Shown here piece after piece: positions 5,558-7,262 of a DNA stretch of 7,262 bases. This stretch comes from Spirochaetales bacterium (lineage in GTDB: Bacteria > Spirochaetota > Spirochaetia > DSM-27196 > SLST01). Position 1 is the stretch's first letter. The number at the start of each line of letters is the position of its first letter. Location of the stretch: assembly GCA_007130265.1 (NCBI GenBank), contig SLST01000366.1:1-7262 (forward strand). The letters are read 5' to 3'. A model generated the notes under the pieces. That model was not told where the DNA came from. It searched no databases and saw only the letters and a program-made list of their open reading frames with translations. A program made the translations under genes and the position numbers.

Positions 5558-7081
5558 TTACCCGCGTCGAATTGCGACAAGACGCTCGGCGACCATCATC
5601 GTAGGCAGATTGGTGTTGGCGCGTGGCACGGTCGGCATAATCGACGCGTCGCCAACGGTGAGGTCTTCCACACCATAGACGCTACCGTGGGAGTCCACCA
5701 CTGCTCGGGGATCGGACTCGGGCCCCATGCGGCAGGTGGCGACCGGATGATGATAAGTGAGAACGATCTGAGGTAGCTTCGGGATCAGCGTCTTGTCCGG
5801 AACGTCCCCGCTGTGGGTAAGCTCCTGGCCGACCCTGTGCGAAGCCAGCGGCTCAGTGGCCAGGATTCGACGGGCCTCATCGATCCCGGCGGCCAGACGA
5901 TCTACGTCGGCAGGCTCCGAGAGGTAGGCGGGATCGATCAGCGGAGCTGCTGTCGGGTCGGACGTTCTCAGCCGGACCCGGCCGCGGGACCGTGGCTCCA
6001 CAAGCCCGACGGTCACGCCCAAACGCTCGTGATCCGGCGGACCGTTTTCGAGCGGCGTTGGGCCCCAGGCGAACAGGTGCACGTCGGGCGGGCCGCTGCT
6101 CCCGTCGCTGCGCCAGGTGAGCATTGTCTGGTAGTGCGGACCCGCAACCGGCTCGCGCGGGACTGCCACCATAATGGCCAACAGCGGATGATCTATCAGA
6201 CTGCAACCCACACCCGGCAGGTCGACTGTGACTGGGATGCCGTGGCGCGCCAGGTCCTCGGCCGGCCCAACGCCGGAGCGGAGCAGAACCCCGGGGCTCG
6301 CATAGGTTCCTGCGGCAAGGATGATTTCCTCACCGGCGATCCGCTCTCCGCTTGCGAGCTTCACTGCGACGGCCCGCCCACGGTTGATCACGACGCGGTC
6401 GACCAGGGCACCGGCGCGCACCGTGAGATTCGGCCGACCGCGAGCCGGTTCAAGGTACGTGACTGATGCGCTCATTCGCAGCCGATTCAGGGTGTTGGCC
6501 GGCATTGGTCCGGCACCGCGGACACCGGGCTCGTTGTGGTCGGCGACGCTCGGGTGCCCGGCCCGCTCTGCGGCCTCGAGGAATGTACGGGCGGCCACGC
6601 TCTGTTCCTCAGGACCGTAGCGTCGGATTGGCACCGGGCCGTGCTGTCCGTGCCACGGCCGCTCGCCAAAGTCCAGATCCTGCTCCAGTGCCCGGAAAGC
6701 CGGAAGCACGTCGGTGAATCCCCAGCCTGGATTCCCCGCGGCAGCCCAGCCGTCGTAGTCCTCTGGGAAGCCACGCAGAGCGAAGGTGCCGTTCACGGCC
6801 GAGGAGCCGCCGACGAGGCGTCCGCGGGGCAATTCAACCGGAGGGTTGGTCTGGTTCTCCGGGGTGCTGACGAACCCCCAGTCGTGGTCGTGATAGTGAT
6901 CGGGCGGCAAGCGGGTCCCGTCGGCTATTTCGGCCGGCAATTGTTGCCGGGTAGGGTAGTCGGTGCCCGCCTCCAGCAGAAGGACTCGGCATGACGGGTC
7001 TTCACTCAGCCGCGCGGCCAGCACACAGCCGGCCGACCCGGCTCCGACTACAATCACATCGTAGCTCTTTGCGTGACTCAT
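5558..7081 (-). CDS. GMC family FAD-dependent oxidoreductase
   Basis: A complete 507-residue glucose-methanol-choline family flavoprotein. The N-terminal FAD-binding Rossmann fold shows GAGSAG at 13-18 and the ribose-binding acidic residue in LLLEAG (E37). The first GMC signature is at about 85-104 (PRGRLVGGSSAVNG) and the second at 256-273 (AAGTYASPGVLLRSGVGP). Near the C-terminus, YHHPVATCRMG gives the catalytic H445, and TVPRANTNLPT supplies the partner residue N489. The usual glycine in the HPxGTCRMG motif is alanine here. Family members oxidise alcohols such as choline, polyethylene glycol or long-chain alcohols to aldehydes, passing electrons to O2 or a respiratory acceptor; the substrate cannot be assigned. 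There is no signal peptide, so a cytoplasmic location is likely. The start ATG overlaps the stop of the upstream FAD-linked oxidase (ATGA), with no clear Shine-Dalgarno, so translation is probably coupled. The gene ends 47 bases from the convergent Rieske gene with no obvious terminator between. Confidence 0.92.
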   Translation of the reverse strand: MSHAKSYDVIVVGAGSAGCVLAARLSEDPSCRVLLLEAGTDYPTRQQLPAEIADGTRLPPDHYHDHDWGFVSTPENQTNPPVELPRGRLVGGSSAVNGTFALRGFPEDYDGWAAAGNPGWGFTDVLPAFRALEQDLDFGERPWHGQHGPVPIRRYGPEEQSVAARTFLEAAERAGHPSVADHNEPGVRGAGPMPANTLNRLRMSASVTYLEPARGRPNLTVRAGALVDRVVINRGRAVAVKLASGERIAGEEIILAAGTYASPGVLLRSGVGPAEDLARHGIPVTVDLPGVGCSLIDHPLLAIMVAVPREPVAGPHYQTMLTWRSDGSSGPPDVHLFAWGPTPLENGPPDHERLGVTVGLVEPRSRGRVRLRTSDPTAAPLIDPAYLSEPADVDRLAAGIDEARRILATEPLASHRVGQELTHSGDVPDKTLIPKLPQIVLTYHHPVATCRMGPESDPRAVVDSHGSVYGVEDLTVGDASIMPTVPRANTNLPTMMVAERLVAIRRG

Positions 7082-7262
7082 GCCGGTTCAATGTTCTGGT
7101 TGACGTGGAAGACATTGTCCGGGTCGTACTTGGCTTTCACTTTTTGCAGCCGCCGGTAGTTACCACCGTAGGTAGCCTTGATACGATCCTGTCCTTCTTC
7201 CATCATGAAATTGATGTAGGATGCCCCGAGTGTATGCGGGTGGAGGGCTTCCCAGTAGTCCC
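7078..7262 (-). CDS. FAD-linked oxidase, berberine bridge enzyme type, C-terminal 60 residues
   Basis: Only the end of this gene is in the window; it continues past the right edge. The 60 residues contain the conserved C-terminal BBE segment: ASYINFMMEEGQDR, then TYGGNYRRLQKVKAKYDP, then DNVFHVNQNI near the end. This NYxRLxxxKxxYDPxNxFxxNQNI pattern marks FAD-binding type 4 (PCMH/VAO) oxidoreductases with a berberine-bridge C-terminus, many of which carry a bicovalent flavin and oxidise alcohols, sugars or alkaloid-like substrates. The flavin attachment sites and substrate pocket lie outside the window, so the activity cannot be narrowed. The TGA at 7080-7078 overlaps the GMC start by four bases, so the two genes are almost certainly one operon with this one upstream. 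Confidence 0.87.
   Translation of the reverse strand, partial: DYWEALHPHTLGASYINFMMEEGQDRIKATYGGNYRRLQKVKAKYDPDNVFHVNQNIEPA

Noticed and set aside
5813..6466. A 217-codon plus-strand open frame
   Set aside because: Antisense to the GMC oxidoreductase with no recognisable domain.

Overview
The window looks like chromosomal DNA of a Gram-negative bacterium, most likely a proteobacterium. The main support is an AsmA-like envelope protein at the left edge. GC content varies visibly, from about half at the left edge to around 60 percent or more in the genes on the right. No rRNA, tRNA, CRISPR array, transposase or phage gene is recognisable. Genus or species cannot be told from this sequence.

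Layout from left to right: (1) the N-terminal part of an AsmA-like membrane-anchored protein on the minus strand, running off the left edge; (2) about 510 bases without a convincing gene, containing two clear hairpins; (3) a plus-strand voltage-gated potassium channel with a C-terminal zinc ribbon, broken by a one-base frameshift between membrane segments S1 and S2; (4) convergent to it, a complete GH13 glucan branching-type enzyme on the minus strand with a strong ribosome binding site; (5) about 800 bases without an intact gene, which appears to hold a decayed N-terminal piece of a mandelate racemase/muconate lactonizing-type (enolase superfamily) gene on the minus strand and ends in a plausible promoter for the next gene; (6) a complete Rieske non-heme iron oxygenase on the plus strand; (7) convergent to it, a complete GMC flavoprotein oxidoreductase on the minus strand; (8) directly upstream of that and overlapping it by four bases (ATGA), the last 60 residues of a berberine-bridge-type FAD-linked oxidase, running off the right edge.

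The clearest functional unit is the right third. The two flavoproteins form a translationally coupled minus-strand pair and meet a Rieske oxygenase head-on across 47 bases, which suggests an oxidative catabolic or modification locus. The oxygenase has the motif arrangement of the 3-ketosteroid 9-alpha-hydroxylase (KshA) / cholesterol 7-desaturase group, but the substrate cannot be read from sequence. The left and middle parts (envelope protein, broken channel, lone glucan enzyme, gene remnant) have no obvious link to one another and look like an accessory or eroding stretch. I did not find convincing evidence of an undescribed multi-gene system. The most checkable oddities are the frameshifted zinc-ribbon channel, the enolase-superfamily remnant, and the hairpin-bearing spacer on the left.
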